Below, piece after piece: positions 5,452 to 5,726 of a DNA stretch of 5,726 bases. Position 1 is the first letter of the stretch. The number at the start of each line of letters is the position of its first letter. The notes beneath the pieces are model-generated. The model had not been told where the DNA came from. It saw only the letters and a program-made list of their open reading frames with translations, and made no database searches. The stretch is from Methanomicrobiales archaeon. GTDB taxonomy: Archaea > Halobacteriota > Methanomicrobia > Methanomicrobiales > Methanoculleaceae. The stretch covers positions 1 through 5,726 of the forward strand of contig JAAZIF010000304.1 of the NCBI GenBank assembly GCA_012510335.1, given 5' to 3'. The translations under genes and the position numbers were made by a program.

Positions 5452-5726
5452 ATGCGCCGGCCGGCGATCCTGTTTCTTACGAGCACCCTCTCTCCTTTTG
5501 TCGAGGATGACCTGCAGATGCTTAAGGGACATTACCCGGTCAGGGAGGTCATCACCGGGGGCAGTCCCGCCGGGGGCCCGGTGCAGAGATCGTCTCTTGG
5601 CCTTTCGATCTTCCTTCGGGTTATCCAGACCGATATAACGTTCTCGTGGTTTGCCCATAATCATTCATACCTCGCGGTCATGGCATCCAGGCTTCTCGGG
5701 AAGAAGTCGGTGGTTGTTGTAGGTGG
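5452..5726 (+). CDS. Glycosyltransferase, GT4/GT1-like GT-B fold, N-terminal fragment (runs off right edge)
   Basis: Ninety-one codons are present and the frame is open to the window end. The product begins MRRPAILFLTSTLSPFVEDD, an N-terminal beta strand and turn typical of GT-B glycosyltransferases. Further on, residues 60-75 read TDITFSWFAHNHSYLA, followed by SRLLGKKSVVVVGG (78-91). The pattern of a 'D-x-x-x-x-W-F-A' strand, a helix ending in a lysine-rich turn and the strand VVVVGG is what archaeal GT4-like sugar transferases show before their GGYD-type loop. It lies 10 bases after the epimerase stop, so it is part of the same operon and probably adds a sugar to the same glycan. ATG 5452 is chosen, with GGGG at 5441-5444 as a weak ribosome binding site. 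GTG 5449 directly before it and ATG 5425, inside the epimerase end, are alternatives. Donor and acceptor cannot be read from this part. Confidence 0.75.
   Translation, partial: MRRPAILFLTSTLSPFVEDDLQMLKGHYPVREVITGGSPAGGPVQRSSLGLSIFLRVIQTDITFSWFAHNHSYLAVMASRLLGKKSVVVVG

Noticed and set aside
5329..5664. Minus-strand open frame across the epimerase/glycosyltransferase junction
   Set aside because: It overlaps two convincing plus-strand genes and its product is low-complexity Arg/Lys/Pro-rich sequence.
1..5726. CRISPR array, tRNA or rRNA gene, insertion sequence or prophage part
   Set aside because: No regularly spaced repeats, no T-loop/anticodon pattern, and no transposase, integrase or terminal inverted repeats were seen on either strand.

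Overview
The window is a GC-rich piece of a surface-glycan (N-glycan, S-layer glycan or exopolysaccharide) locus. It most likely comes from a methanogenic archaeon of the Methanomicrobiales (Methanoculleus-like). That assignment rests on protein style, GGTGA-type ribosome binding sites, weak TATA-like elements in place of bacterial -35/-10 boxes, and the company the genes keep. It is an inference; no rRNA or methanogenesis gene is present to confirm it.

Left part, minus strand (1-1754): the first 53 bases are the start of a family 2 glycosyltransferase gene that runs off the left edge. A 216-bp, lower-GC spacer with an imperfect hairpin separates it from a complete 14-helix MOP-superfamily flippase (Wzx/RfbX type, 270-1754). 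A spacer of about 260 bp (1755-2017) divides this minus-strand group from the genes on the other strand and probably carries divergent promoters.

Right part, plus strand (2018-5726): a tightly packed operon. It holds a Gfo/Idh/MocA oxidoreductase (TTG start, 2018-2929), a UDP-sugar 6-dehydrogenase of the WecC/WbpA class (2926-4356, ATGA overlap), a non-hydrolysing UDP-GlcNAc 2-epimerase of the WecB/WbpI class (4362-5441, ribosome binding site lying over the preceding stop codon), and the first 91 codons of a GT4/GT1-like glycosyltransferase (5452 to the right edge).

Together the genes describe making an activated acidic amino sugar (UDP-ManNAcA, or a 3-amino derivative if the oxidoreductase acts as a WlbA/WbpB-type 3-dehydrogenase), transferring it to a lipid-linked glycan, and flipping that glycan across the membrane. 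The locus belongs to a known class. I see no clearly new system. The points most worth following are the possible 2,3-diamino-mannuronate route with its aminotransferase and acetyltransferase missing from the window, and the edge gene fragments that are easily overlooked.
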